From: Pseudognaphalium luteoalbum
Taxonomy: Eukaryota > Streptophyta > Magnoliopsida > Asterales > Asteraceae
NCBI GenBank assembly: GCA_963422505.1
Contig: OY730197.1
Coordinates: 17,549,579 to 17,613,578, forward strand
Direction: 5' to 3'
DNA length: 64,000 nucleotides
Each line of letters opens with the position of its first letter. The stretch's first letter is position 1. The notes beneath the pieces are model-generated. The model was not told the DNA's origin. It worked only from the letters and a program-made list of their open reading frames with translations, and did not search any database. Positions 33,092 to 45,290 of this stretch are shown here, piece by piece. The translations under genes and the position numbers were made by a program.

Positions 33092-33973
33092 ATAACTTTC
33101 TTAATCACCAAACCAAGATTTTGCGAATTGACATAAAGGTTGGTTCAAAAAGTGACTAATTGTTTAAAAAATGTGATGAAGTGTTTGAAAATTAGACAGT
33201 CAATGATATTTGGAAGCAAAAAGTAACAAGAAAAGAGAAGATTAATTACTTTGAGTTTGTTGCTTATTATTATGAATGGGAGATTGGAAGATTGTATACA
33301 CTCGTTTAAAATTAAAAAAAAAAAAGGATTTGTAAACGAAGTGTCAAAACTGAACAAAATTAGCTTTGATTATGTTTCCTAAATTTTATAGTTTTTCTAT
33401 TCTTCAGCGTAAGGGCCATCAAATAGGATTTGCAAGGTTAAAGTCATTAGAAATAAGGCCTCGTAAATGGGCTGCAAAATTACAAAGTTTTAACAAAAAG
33501 AAATCACTCGGTATATGATTATAAAGAAATATTTGAACACTAATATAAGTATATATTTTTACATATAGATTAAACTTTGTATTATTTAATTTAATTATTT
33601 TTATAAAAATATTCAATTCAATTTAATTTTTATTTAATTGGGTTTTTTTAAAAGTTATTGTTTGTGTGACAATTGAAATGATTAACTCTATTTATAGGGT
33701 TAAGTTCGTATACTTGTTTACATTTTCAAGTTCAATTTATGGTTTCAATTTTGTATATTGTTGTTTGATTAAGGTTTTGTTGCTTCAAAATTTGAGTTAA
33801 TATTATCATATTTGTTCAATAGAAAACAAAATTTGTTCTTTGTTTTAATTTCCGATTTTCAGATTTAGTCAATTTAGGAAATAGTTAGTACATGCATGCA
33901 TATTGTGGTTCGGGAAGCTCAAGCAATTTAAAATGGTATGAGATGTTATTTAAATTGGGTAGGTGAATACAAT

Positions 33974-34430
33974 TGAGGGTGTGTTTGGCAACCCAATTTC
34001 AAGGGATTATTGAAGATACTTGGAGATTGAGTATCTAAATTTTTAGAAGCTCCATCCCTTATAAAATAATAATCCTTGTTTCGCATAAATATTGAAATAT
34101 GGATTCTTTAAAAAATAATCTCCTCAAGTAGAATCTCCTAAAACTATCTTATCTTAAGAATCTCCACCCACTTATTATTAAATTACTACATTATTCTTCT
34201 TAAAATTATTAGAAATTTGGAGTTATAAAATATTATGTCCCTTTTTATCATTTTATGTTATAAGTTCCAGATCCATCTACTTTGTCAAACACTTATTTAA
34301 AAATAAAAGCTTCAGCTCCAGCTCCAAAGAAAAGCTCCAGCTCTAGCCCCAAACTTTCAGCTCCAGTTTCATTTCCAGCCTCAGCTCCATCTCCAACTAG
34401 TTTTGTTAAATACACCATGAGTAGAGCCAT
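33974..34430. mobile_element. possible DNA-transposon remnant
   Basis: The left end GGGTGTGTTTGGCAA resembles the complement of the right end TTGTTAAATACACC, a common plant MITE terminus. No convincing target duplication. The right half contains low-complexity AGCTCCAGCTCC repeats. Confidence 0.35.
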
Positions 34431-34543
34431 ATAATAATTTTTCAGATCAAAAAGAGGCAGAGTGGATAGGTTGAAAGAGCATGTGATGATGGCATAAGCA
34501 ATTTATTAAGTTTTTATTTTGTGTAGTCTTCTAAAGATTGGTA

Positions 34544-34652
34544 AGTATGTAGCTTTGGTATGAGATGTAATCCTTTTATTGATATGAATAAAATTTTATG
34601 TTGTGCCAAAAAAAGTATGTAGCTTTGGTATGAGATGTAATCCTTTTATTGA
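34544..34652 (+). repeat. direct repeat, 39-base unit
   Basis: A 39-base word starting AGTATGTAGCTTTGG occurs at 34544-34582 and 34614-34652. Between them is a short stretch ending in a seven-A run that resembles the 3' end of a LINE. Confidence 0.75.
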
Positions 34653-34868
34653 CATTTATTGATAGTGGTTGCTTAAAATTTTTTTATGATATTCTTAATA
34701 AGTTAGTACAGATTAAAACACTTGTACAAACTAAAATGAATAAGTTGAACATTCTAGTTGTTAGACAAAAGATTACTTTTATAAAATATAATTATATTAA
34801 AATGGGAAATTTGATAATAAAAAATAAATAAATTAAGTCAATAAAAACAATGTCAATATACGGAGTAT

Positions 34869-34980
34869 AATTTAAAACTTAAAAAATAGAATTACACGAA
34901 TAATCACTATCATTAATGCTACTAATTTAAAACTTAAAAAATAGAATTACACGAATAATCACTATCATAAATGCTACTAC
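34869..34980 (+). repeat. tandem duplication, 55-base unit
   Basis: Near-identical 55-base units start AATTTAAAACTT at 34869 and 34924. The left copy of the duplicated region has a single unit, so this is a later local event. Confidence 0.75.
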
Positions 34981-35726
34981 ACTTGCGGTCTTTTGATAGA
35001 CTAAATTAATAATCATCAGACAAAGGGCGTTCTATCCAATAAATTGACACTATATGGATGATCTAGGTAAAAATAAAAGTATAGAGACGTGGAGTATTTA
35101 GAGCACCCTACCGAACGACATTTTCACATTTTTGTGTAATTTTTTAAGTAGCTAACTAGTTACGTACTTCAAACCAATTTTATCATTTTATTCTGAGATC
35201 TATTTTTTTAAAAAACGTTAACCTTTTTTCAAGGATTTAGGAAAAGGGGTGTGAATTATGGTTCTTTAAAGTAAGGAATGTGATCCTAATGGCATGCACT
35301 ACACAAGTTCAGGTGAAACATGACACATTATTCTTTACTGTTTTTCTTCGAATAGGAACAAAGAATATGTATACCTACCAATCTATGATCCTTATCTATC
35401 TGTATAAAAACACAACCTTATTACTATTTTTGGCAATTAATATTATATCATTGTGACATTGTCATTTTAATCTTATTTGAAAAACACTAAATTTTTTAAT
35501 AATGTATGTGTAATAAAGTCGTAAGAAAAATTCATCATCAAGCGACCTTATTTTTAAATTTTTGATCAATAAATAGTTTATAAGAAATGATGGTAAACTA
35601 TGTAAAGTTATCTTTCAACTTGAAATACTTAAGGAATATTTAATTTTGGGGTTGGTGTTTCGAAATGCATCTTACTTGTGAACGATATCTATTGTACGTA
35701 CTCTACTTACTTTTACTATTTTTAAT

Positions 35727-38700
35727 CACTACAAGAAAAATGGCCTTTAGTGACCATTTTTTCAATGACGACCAATAATTTGGTCACTATTAGTCACCCT
35801 ATAATGAATGGACACTGAATTTTGGTCACCAATGTAAATTTGTGACCAATGCCGAAAAATGGTCATTAAACTATGAAAAAAAATGGTCATTTCAAGAATT
35901 TTACAAAATTCAATTACTAATAGTGGTCATTATTTTAAGAGTCTAGATATCAAAAGATATTAGCTTATTGTGTTTCAAAGATAGAGACCAAATTTCTAAG
36001 TGGTCATTGAGTTGAAAAATTAAAGACCAAAAGGGAATGGTGACTGAGCTAAAAGTAGAGATGGTAAAGTAATAATCACTGAATATTTAGGTAAAGATCA
36101 CAAAATTTGTGGTCACTGTTTGTTAAAAAAATGGTATGTTGAGTAGGAAAGCTTGTGAGCCATATTGAGTGACCAAAATAATGCTCCCCTAATCTTAATG
36201 TGAAGGCAACGGTTTACAAGGTTAACGTCAACGATCTTAAAAGTTTCATATTTTAAAGGATATATTTACATGACCACATAATTTGAGATGAAAAACTTAC
36301 TTAATTTAAAATTAAAAATTATGCTGACAAAATTTGCATATCATAGACTTTATTAAAAGTTACGTTGTAAATTTGTAATTGTCGTTACCACATATACGTT
36401 TTTTTATCTTTTAAAATGAGTTACATTTATACTAATAAGGTTTACAAACGTTTTAATATTTAAACCCGGCCGACGTATATTACGATGGTACAATATGCAT
36501 CACGACTTGTATTTGTAGTTCATTCTATGATTCTATCGATCCCTCCATTCCTCTCCAAACCCTAAACAATCATCAATCTTGAATCCTTGATCAAATTTCT
36601 TAATCGCATGTCGATTTAGTGTGATTCTCTTTCTATTATGTGATTGGAGCCCTTATTTGAAACACTTTATTATGATGTCAATCATCAATAATCGATCCAA
36701 TACTTCAATCGAATGTAGATTTTCCGTAACTCTCTCTCTTTTACGTGATCGGAGCCCTAATTTGGACCTCGTGTTATGATATCAATCATCAGTTCTCTTT
36801 AAAATTCTCAATTCAATGTTTGGCGTATCTCTATCTCTATTAGGCGATTGAAGCCCTAATTTGAAGCTTTGAGTTACGATTTCAATAATCAATCCTCGAT
36901 CGAAGTCTATAAATTAGTCTACAATGACGGTGAGCTTACAATTCTACTTATTTCATACATTTGTTGTTTTTTAATTGCATCAGGTTAAACTATTTGTAAT
37001 GAATTGATCATTGGTTCAATCATGTCATTAGTGGTTGATGAAAGTGCTATTGTTACTAGTGATATATGTGTTAACTAAATCTTCAGTTTATGTTATTTGC
37101 GTTTCAAACTCGCAGATGTTGGTCCGTATATATGAAATTCAGTTTGAATTGATATTGATATTTTATTGTTATAAGTGAAGAGTAATAACATTCGGTTTGT
37201 CATGATATTAATCAATAATAATACATATTTAGATAGGAAATTGGGACCAAAGTTAGTTACTGTAATACATAATGGTTTGATGATTATTTAGCTTGACATC
37301 ATCTAAATGAAGGTGTGTTGTTCAAGGTCTTGGAGACTTTTTTTCACACACGTTGATCTTTCTTTTGTTTTAATTCCCATGGAATATAGCATGTTAGTTC
37401 TCTGTGGCCTCATCTATAAGGAGCATGTCCCTTGATTTTACAACATAAATGATTATCTATATCTCTCTTGAGTTTTTTGATTTGCCAATAATGACATCTG
37501 GAACTGCTGATTCATTTGTTTGGTCGTAATTTGTAGGATACAACAAATGAAAATGCTACAGATTATCAGTAAGGTAAATCAAGTTAAAGGTATTGTTTTA
37601 AGGCCTTATATATATCTTAATACTGCAAGTTTGGTGTTATAAGTAGCCACTTTTGAAGGATTGATGTTGGCAATGAAACACAACGATGCATCTGTGGATT
37701 TGAAAGATAAAAAGTAGGATTAAATAAAAGACTTTGCTAATCCTTTGGCATACTTTCTTTATCAAGCATACATCTATGTAATATGTATCCATGTATTTAG
37801 CAATATTCTTACACTGTTTAATTTTTTTTGTTGTATTGAAATACCTAGATCTGCTGTTCATTTTTCACTGCATCGGGTTCACAGATACTCTTGATTATAT
37901 GTTTGTGGTTTGCATTTAAAGTGTTTATGAAGTGATTTTCATTTTGAATTATTTATACATCAATCTTACTGTGGCAGGTCCCGATTTTGCTACACAAACT
38001 CTTTCCAAATGCTTCATATAGTGTTCATTGATTAAAATTTATAGCTGGTAAATTTAGTTGCTAATTTCTTCCTCTTTAGACCATTATAAAGTATATTTCC
38101 CACACATTATAAAGAATATTTAATTCTTGATGATGATGTGTATTAATATATGGTTCTTTGTTATTAAAACTTATGATATGCAGCTATATGGCAGTCAAAT
38201 TGGTCCTAATTCGCTTTCTATATCTTAGAGGCTGCTTAGAAAGCTCTTAAGGGTGATGGTGAGTTTTATTTGGATATGCACTTTTCTATATCATACATGA
38301 TTTTTAAGACACTTTGGCTTGAAAGCTCTCTTCATTCATTATTTTCCATCTTCTTTTTCCTTTTACGTGAGCTTGGTGATCCTATTAAGACAACAACTTC
38401 AGCGAATGTTCCAAAAGAAGCATTAAATGGTGATAGTATTTTAAAAGGTTGGAAAACCATATGATGTCTCAGAGCAAACTAAATCTGACTCTCACACGTT
38501 TGAGTTTTCCACCAAGTTACTCTCTTTATTTTTACATGTAAACTGAATACTCATTTGAATGTGCAAGGTTTTGAACAGGGAGATTGGAACGGTGCGAGAG
38601 CTCATACAAACTGTAGGTATATTTTTGGAACTGTACTATTAAAAGTCTTGAAATGCTGATACAATTTACCTTTTATAAAATCTTTATCTTACTCTTACAT

Positions 38701-39748
38701 GTTCATTTTCAGCATAAAATCAATGAGACTGCTGACAGCCTGACATCGACACATTCAAATGGGTACTTTTATTTCCATTTTATCATAATGTTATAGCATT
38801 CTAACCTTAAGTCACAACTTGATAGTACTGCCATATCATTATATGTTTTTAATTGTATATTCAGACACTAAAATGCTTTTTTTTACTGGATTTTTTATGC
38901 ATCCGGAACTTTCTGGCTTTATCTTCCATCACTATGAAACAAGATGCAAACGGGGACATTCAGGACACGTAAGTGTGGATTAAAGCTATTTGAGATTATT
39001 TATTCTTATTTGTTATTTTTAGATTTCTGAATGTAGAAAAGACAAGTGCAGTCCTTTCATAGTAAAAAGTTCAGGCCTTGACACAAAGAATCGGTTTCGG
39101 GCTTTCCAATTCTCTGATAACATCACAAGAGAGCCTCACATTTAACCTTCACAAGAGAGCTTCACATTTATACTACTATGGTACTTTTGGTGTTGATAAG
39201 GCTTTTGTTATTTATCTTTGTTAGAATTGTGAAAGATTGAACCGGGTTATTTTGTACAGTTTGGATTTTACATGATGTCATGAATAAAATATCTATTTTG
39301 AATTTTTATTGTAAATATTTAATTGGTTACAATTTTATGAAATCTTTTAGTATAAATAGGCATTTATTTTTTTGTCCCTAATTAAGAATAATGACCACTT
39401 TTTTCGTCTCTAATCTGGTCTCTAATGGATTTGACCCGGGCAGTATCATGGGCAGGTAGTATTGACCACTAAAAAGTGGTCACATATTTCATCAAATTAG
39501 AGACCAGATTGGCTAAGCAGTGACCAAATTTAGTGACCAAAACTTTGTCACAAAGGCTAGTGACCACTTAGTTTCGTCACTGGTTAGAGACCAGATTTTT
39601 TAATTTGGTCCCAGAAGGGTTTAGCGACGGACCTATATTGACCAACGGTGACCACCCATATTTTGGTCTCTAAACCCCTTTAGTGACCAATTTTAGCCCT
39701 ATAGTGACCAATTCTGGGTCGTCATTAAAGGTGATTTTTCTTGTAGTG
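35727..39748. mobile_element. CACTA (EnSpm-type) element, non-autonomous
   Basis: Both ends read CACTACAAGAAAAAT inward, with CCTTTA and TGACGACC also shared, which is the CACTA signature. Subterminal zones (about 35740-36180 and 39370-39740) carry many GGTCACT/AGTGACC words in both orientations. The flanking three bases (AAT, TAA) do not match exactly. No transposase frame is present. The interior has exon-like pieces with good GT-AG borders, for example ATGACG before GTGAGC near 36923 and TTTGTAG before GATACAAC near 37537, but coding potential is broken. The interior could be a captured gene or a decayed transposon gene. Confidence 0.8.
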
Positions 39749-40690
39749 TAATGCATCTACATTTCAAAAATGATGTTTTTATAGTATTTGCTGATGTATC
39801 ACTCGTTTAAGATACCATGTGGCATCCAGAGAGTTTGACACATTATTAAAATGTCATCAAAATACACTAAAATGTGTTTTTTATAAAGTTTGATGTATTA
39901 AAAATAACAAATATAAGTTAAGTACATAAAATAGACATCGAGTACAAATTAATTAAATCGCATTTCCAGACTAACCCCTTTTATTTTTATATTATTATAT
40001 TAGTATTTGGCACATGAAATAATTTAGAGAGCATCAAGTAATGCGTACTTAATTAGTACACGCTATACATGATTTTCTTTTCTCAATCAAAGATACTATG
40101 TATCCCATGTAATGACGTACTTTAGTGCGTGGAAATCCATCAAAATATGGTCTAAAACTATGTTATGTAGCAAATTACTCGGACTTTCATTATATGTAAC
40201 AAGCATATAATTTCTTTACATTGTATTTATTTTACAAAAATTAACAGTTGCAAGGGACGTTACGTGGAAGCTTATATAATAGAAAAGTGTCGTAAGTTAC
40301 ATATATTATAAAAAGAAGATTACAAATTCGTTATATACAATGGAAGCCATGTTGGCTATATAACATGAATGTATGTGATTTTCAGTTTTTCACGCACTAA
40401 AACCATGTGGTAATCACTTTTCCAGTTGTAAATTAATCAAGTTGAGACAACTCCTTTACTTTTCATGGGGATACCTAAAACCCAAATATTTTGATCTACT
40501 ATCATACTCTCCTTACTAGATACACTTTCTAACTGGAAGTTTAATGATACATATATCACTTATAACAACTCAATGAGAGATTCGGCAAACGTTTAAACAA
40601 ACAACCCATGATTAACTTTTAAGGAGAATAAGTGTCGAAAGAGTAAGTTCAATAACCGAGCTTGTAGACGAAGTTAGCTAGCTCCTCTCT
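39749..40690. other. intergenic, lipase upstream region
   Basis: AT-rich sequence without a gene. It leads into the TATA box at 40695. Confidence 0.5.
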
Positions 40691-40694
40691 CCAT

Positions 40695-40702
40695 TATAAA
40701 AG
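40695..40702 (+). promoter_or_regulatory. TATA box of the lipase gene
   Basis: TATAAAAG lies 101 bases upstream of the ATG, giving a predicted 5' UTR of about 70 bases. Confidence 0.6.
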
Positions 40703-40795
40703 TAGCAAAATGGGGCATGCTAGGTATCATCATCTTGGTCGATCTCGTTTTTATTCAAAACCCAAAAATACGTTGTTATCTTCTAGAAATTCAAC

Positions 40796-43700
40796 ATGGA
40801 CGACGTTGAGTATATGTTACTGGATCTTGACAAGGTGGGATTTCGAGAATTGTTTCGGCTTCTATTCCACCAACACATTGGCGCAAGAACATTCATAAAC
40901 TCCAATGACGATGAGTTGTATGGAACATTTTGTCGAAGGTTCGTGATCTTCATCAACATTCTCATCATTAAAGGTCTCAAACTGATTTCCAATTTGATGG
41001 AGCGTTTTGAATTTTTCATTGAGTCTTCTCTCAACCTTTGGTCGTACTACGATAGCTTCTACGTGCTCATCTTGAATACATTACGAGGTTATCTATCATC
41101 TACATTGTGTATATTAGTTTTCATAAGAAAAGAATTGATAGAAAAACATGCAAACCACATTTGATTAACTAACTATAACCACTTATTAGAAACCACATAT
41201 TATAATAATACGAAATTGTTCTTTATGATTCATTCTCTGAAAATGTGTAATACTATTCAGGCAAGAATGTGGAACTATGTCGAGAGTCACCAAATTTCTC
41301 ATCTATAATCGGTTTAACAGACACACGATTGGAGTTGGATAACCAAATTCCCCATGAAGATCCACGATACAATAGTGCACTTGCGATCATGGCTTCTAAA
41401 ACTGCTTACGAGAACGAAGCTCGTATCAAGAAAATAGTCCAAGATTATTGGAAGGTTATTTGAATTCATAGATAGCATTTAACAAATACAATAATAACAA
41501 TAATAAATACAAGTTTTATGGTAGTTTAATTAGTTTAGAAGGGACATTTTACGAAAGAATTGCATCTTATTATAATCTAACTAGCAAATTTATTTCTTGA
41601 TCATTCTTTGTGCAGATGGAGTATTTAGGGTTCTACAACTGTTCGAATGGTAAGAATTTACTTACCATTTCATATTACAAATACTAGTTAATTTACTAAT
41701 TCTACAACTCTTTTTTTTATCTAGCATTCGATACGAAACCAATGACCGAGAAGGAACGGCCGACACAAGCTTTTATATTTAGTGATAAAACTGGGGACCA
41801 GGAGTTAATCTGCATTTCTTTTCGAGGTACATCTCCGCTTAGCGCAGATGATTGGTGTACGGATCTTGATCTTTCATGGTTCAATCTTGATGGCGTTGGT
41901 AAAGTTCATATGGGTTTCTTGAAAGCCTTAGGGTTACAAAAAAACAAAAAAAAGTACGGTTGGTTGCCTAAAGAACTCATAGAAGACAAATACAATGAAG
42001 ACTCCTTTGCATACTACAAAATCAGGCAAGATCTTAAGGAAAAACTCAAAGAAAACAAGAATGCGCAATTTATCGTTACAGGCCACAGTTTGGGTGGTGC
42101 ACTTGCTGTCTTGTTTCCGGCAATATTAGCATTTCATAACGAATCCGAGATGTTGGAGAGACTTGAAGGTGTGTATACATTTGGACAACCGAGAGTTGGA
42201 AATGGCGAGTTCTGTCAGTTCATGGAAGATTTGTTGGGCGTTAAGAGATATTTTCGATTCGTTTATTCAAATGATATAGTGCCTAGAATCCCATTCGATG
42301 ATAATGATTTTCATTTCAAACACTTTGGCTATTGCTATTACTTCGATAGCTTCTACAACGGCCAGGTACTATTTTACTAACCATAATTTTCATAAATATA
42401 TAAGTTTAGTGCAGGGGAATGTATCCAACTTAGACACGAAGTCTATTGTATGCATCCATAAAAAATTCGCTCTATTGTGTGTACCGAACCTGGAAAAATA
42501 AAATTTGTGTGCACCTTTACTTGATTTGTAAGTCAATGCAAGTGAATCCTTGACCAAATGCCTTGTTGGATGACCACGTGTACTGCCACGTCATGGATAC
42601 GTACAATAGACTTCGTTCTTAAGTTGGATACATTTCGCTCACTAACCCCTAAGTGAGTATTATGATGCACTTGCATCTCAAGAAACGTTTGTGTCAGTTT
42701 TATTAGAAGGAAGGAAGGAAAGACATGGAAGATTTCCAGAAGAAAGTAAGAATATCATCGTCATCAGAAGGAGAAGGAAACGGAGACGTCATTCTGGCTT
42801 GCATAGCATAACATTGATCCCATCTAATGATATACTTCAATAAGAACCTTCTCCGGTGATGCTTGTCTTTAATATATTACCAAAGTGTATGCAAAACAAA
42901 TCAATGCTTTGTCAGTAGCATTTTAAAATTTGTCTTGGTATAAGTATCGGGATCAGAATCAGCCTCACAAACCAATGGTTTGTCACTAAAGACTATCGAA
43001 AGATTAGCTCTAAAAATCAATAGTAAACGGGTAACAGAAAAGCATTGTTTAGGTTACCTGGGCAAGACGAGTCTTTCTAACTCATATGTAGCATGCGGCT
43101 TAACCAGGTATCCCCGTAAATGTTACCTAGAAATTAAAGGCTCGACGCTGCTTAATTCCGAGAAATTGTCGAAGCAACGAAACAATTTCATCATTTTTAT
43201 CAACATTCATGACGTCTCCGTTTCCTTCTCCTTCTGATGATGATGATGATGATGATGATATTCTTACTTTCTTCTGGAAATCTTCCATGTCTTTCCTTCC
43301 TTCCTTCTAATAAAACTGACACAAACGTTTCATGAGATGCAAGTGCATCATAATACTCACTTAGGGGTTAGTGCAGCGAAATGTATTCAACTTAGGAACA
43401 ATGTCTATTGTATGTATCCATGTTGTGGCAGTCTACGTGGTCATCCAACGTGACATTTGGTCAAGGATTACCTGCATTGACTTACAAATCATGTAAAGGT
43501 GCACACAAATTTTATTTTTCCCGGTTCAGTACACACAATAGAACGAATTTTTGATAGAAACATACAATTGACTTCGTGTCTAAGTTGACTACATTCCCTG
43601 CACTAAGCCCTAAATATATTATTAACAACCTTTTTTTTTGGAATTTGTTTTGGACGCTATTATTGAAATGGTTTGGTTGCAGTTGGTGAATGAAGAACCG

Positions 43701-43955
43701 AACAAGAATTACTTTTCGATCAAATCGATTGTACCAATGTATTTGAATGCAATTTTCGAAATGTTAAGAAGCTTTGTATTGCCATATGCTTATGGAAAAA
43801 ATTACAAAGAAGGGATCCTTCTTATGGGAGTTCGATTATTTGGGCTAATAGTTCCAGGAGTATCGGCTCATTGTCTTCAAGATTACGTTAATCTCACTCG
43901 ATTGGCTTCTGCTGAAACTTTTAACGCATTGCAATACGATTACTCAAACGAATAA
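40796..43955 (+). CDS. OBL1: OBL1-type triacylglycerol lipase (class 3 lipase), five exons
   Basis: Exons: 40796-41087, 41261-41454, 41616-41649, 41725-42365, 43683-43955. All introns are GT-AG and phases join, giving 477 residues. The family hydrolyses triacylglycerol at oil bodies, mainly in seeds, pollen and pollen tubes. Hydrophobic stretches in exon 1 (RRFVIFINILIIKGLKL, residues about 47-63) fit membrane or oil-body association. The nucleophile elbow GHSLGGA has Ser295; Asp357 lies in SNDIVPRIP and His450 in SAHCLQDY, completing the triad. FGQPRVGNGEF, HFGYCYYFDSFYNG and NEEPNKNYFS are family landmarks. The protein is slightly shorter than Arabidopsis OBL1 (about 525 residues as I recall), mostly at the N terminus. 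The last intron contains a 1.2-kb inverted repeat. Other OBL paralogues remain possible. Confidence 0.93.
42409..43603. repeat. long inverted repeat in the lipase last intron
   Basis: The left arm, 42409-42790, and right arm, 43211-43603, are near-complementary throughout, from TTAGTGCAGGG at the ends to CGGAGACGTC at the inner borders, with a 420-base loop. The outer 240 bases of each arm are themselves fold-back MITEs, as they read AATGTATCCAACTTAG inward from both of their ends. No clear target duplication: TAAGTTTA on the left, TAAGCCCT on the right. A GAT repeat distinguishes the arms near 43238. Short frames in the loop look like chance. Confidence 0.88.
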
Positions 43956-43978
43956 TTAAGTACTTTATCATACCGGAC

Positions 43979-43984
43979 AATAAA
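43979..43984 (+). terminator. poly(A) signal of the lipase gene
   Basis: AATAAA lies 24 bases after the stop codon. It is close, and a second downstream site may also be used. Confidence 0.4.
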
Positions 43985-44557
43985 CTGTACATATATAAAG
44001 TGTTAATTGTGTAAGGAAGTTTCGAAAAGGCATATTTGATCTCAATTTAGTACGAATTGAAATAATAAGGATGAATTACTGGAGCTACTCAGCTATATAT
44101 ATCGATACCGATCACCACCATTTTCTAGCATATAAAAAATTTAAGTTTATCCGTGTTACATTTTATTTAGTGTTAATTTTCCGGATTCAAAGCCGGTCAT
44201 AAAATTTCTCAACATGAAATCATGTGGAACATGTTTCTAACGTTTTTCTAGACCAATGTTCATTTTCTATAATGGGCCCAGGCCCAGCCCATACATACTT
44301 AAGTTTTTCGGAACTCTACGATTGATCATCTTATCTTTAGCCGATTGGGTAAGATATGATTCATTCCTAACTAGGGACAGAAATGTTAACCATACTAACT
44401 GTGCACTTGACAATCAGCTATCGCGATTTCATGTCGAGAAAATGCAGCAATCAAGTCTTGTCAAATGACGTTTTTACCGGTTAGATCGATATGATCCATC
44501 CCTAACTTATTTGATCGGCACAAAAATATGTGTTTTCTTAACCAGAAGAGACTAATT
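43985..44557. other. intergenic, no gene seen
   Basis: AT-rich; contains one 70-codon chance frame and nothing recognisable. Confidence 0.5.
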
Positions 44558-44893
44558 TGTTGCCCTGGAAATTCAATTGAACACAAAATATATAAAGAAT
44601 CACTCTTTATTAATCAATAATAATGTTTACAAACACTTTAATGTATTCATTGTTACAATCGATGTAACCTTTGTGTTGTGTATTCTGTTTAATCTAATAC
44701 TTATATATAGATAGCGATCAGGTGCCTTCCAACCATCACAATGGTTCGATTGGTGGTTACTGACGGTTGTACCCTTTGCCAAAAGTCACACCCTTTCATT
44801 GTTTCCTACACCTGTTCGTTTGTTAACTGCCACTGTTTCCTTTTGGCCATCTACTTTTTATACCCAAGTCTTAAACTAATTAAAAATCCAATA
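44558..44893 (-). repeat. LTR-like segment with its own polypurine tract
   Basis: On the minus strand a purine tract AGGGGGGAGAC is followed by TATTGG at 44893, and the segment ends GGGCAACA at 44558, close to the TGTTGG...CAACA termini of many copia LTRs. A TATATATAAG box lies near 44700. It may be the true 3' LTR of copia 3, or an LTR of an older element that copia 3 entered. Confidence 0.45.
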
Positions 44894-45140
44894 GTCTCCC
44901 CCCTAATTGTTTAAGACTTGTCTATCTAGTCTTTCGACTTCACGTGTCTTTCCATCATGTCTATTTCCTGCTTGACCCAAGTCTTCTCAATCTTGTGACA
45001 CAAACTTTGTCTTGAATAATTCTTTGATGACTTCACACCATCTTCATTCTTCAATTTAACTTGTTCGTCATGAAATTTGCTTCCTCATGAATATTGCTTC
45101 ACACAAACTTGCTTCTCACGAACTTGCTTCAAACAAACTT

Positions 45141-45283
45141 TGAAAATATTGATTGAGGTTTTCAATTTATTGATTTATGAATTCTGGATACAAAATATAT
45201 ATAGCCACATTGTTTCTTGAGGCCAAAGTTATGGAGATAAAATAGGAAACAATATAAACTAATTATATAAATTAATTCCTTTA
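45141..45283 (-). repeat. candidate short 3' LTR of copia 3
   Basis: It lies directly after the pol end and a GAGGGGGAG polypurine tract (45284-45293). It starts TAAAGG, contains a CTATATATA box and AATAAA, and ends TTTTCA: 143 bases with the internal organisation of an LTR. The 5' LTR is not in the window, so it cannot be confirmed. Confidence 0.45.
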
Positions 45284-45290
45284 CTCCCCC

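Larger units (their letters stand above)
31446..35390. repeat. duplicated RRS1 upstream region, right (gene-side) copy
   Basis: It matches the left copy at 17393-18927 plus 24014-24075 in two blocks: 31446 to about 31805, and about 34870 to 35390. The middle (about 31810-34860) is unique here and contains a MULE-type element and other insertions. The target of the left-copy LINE is present and empty here near 35320. Confidence 0.72.

Noticed and set aside
35724..39751. A clean 3-base target duplication for the CACTA element
   Set aside because: Left flank AAT and right flank TAA do not match exactly; the ends are clear but the duplication is not.
42980..43237. 85-codon frame in the loop of the lipase-intron inverted repeat
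   Set aside because: No similarity recognised, overlaps the arm sequence at its end, and no sign of conservation; treated as chance.
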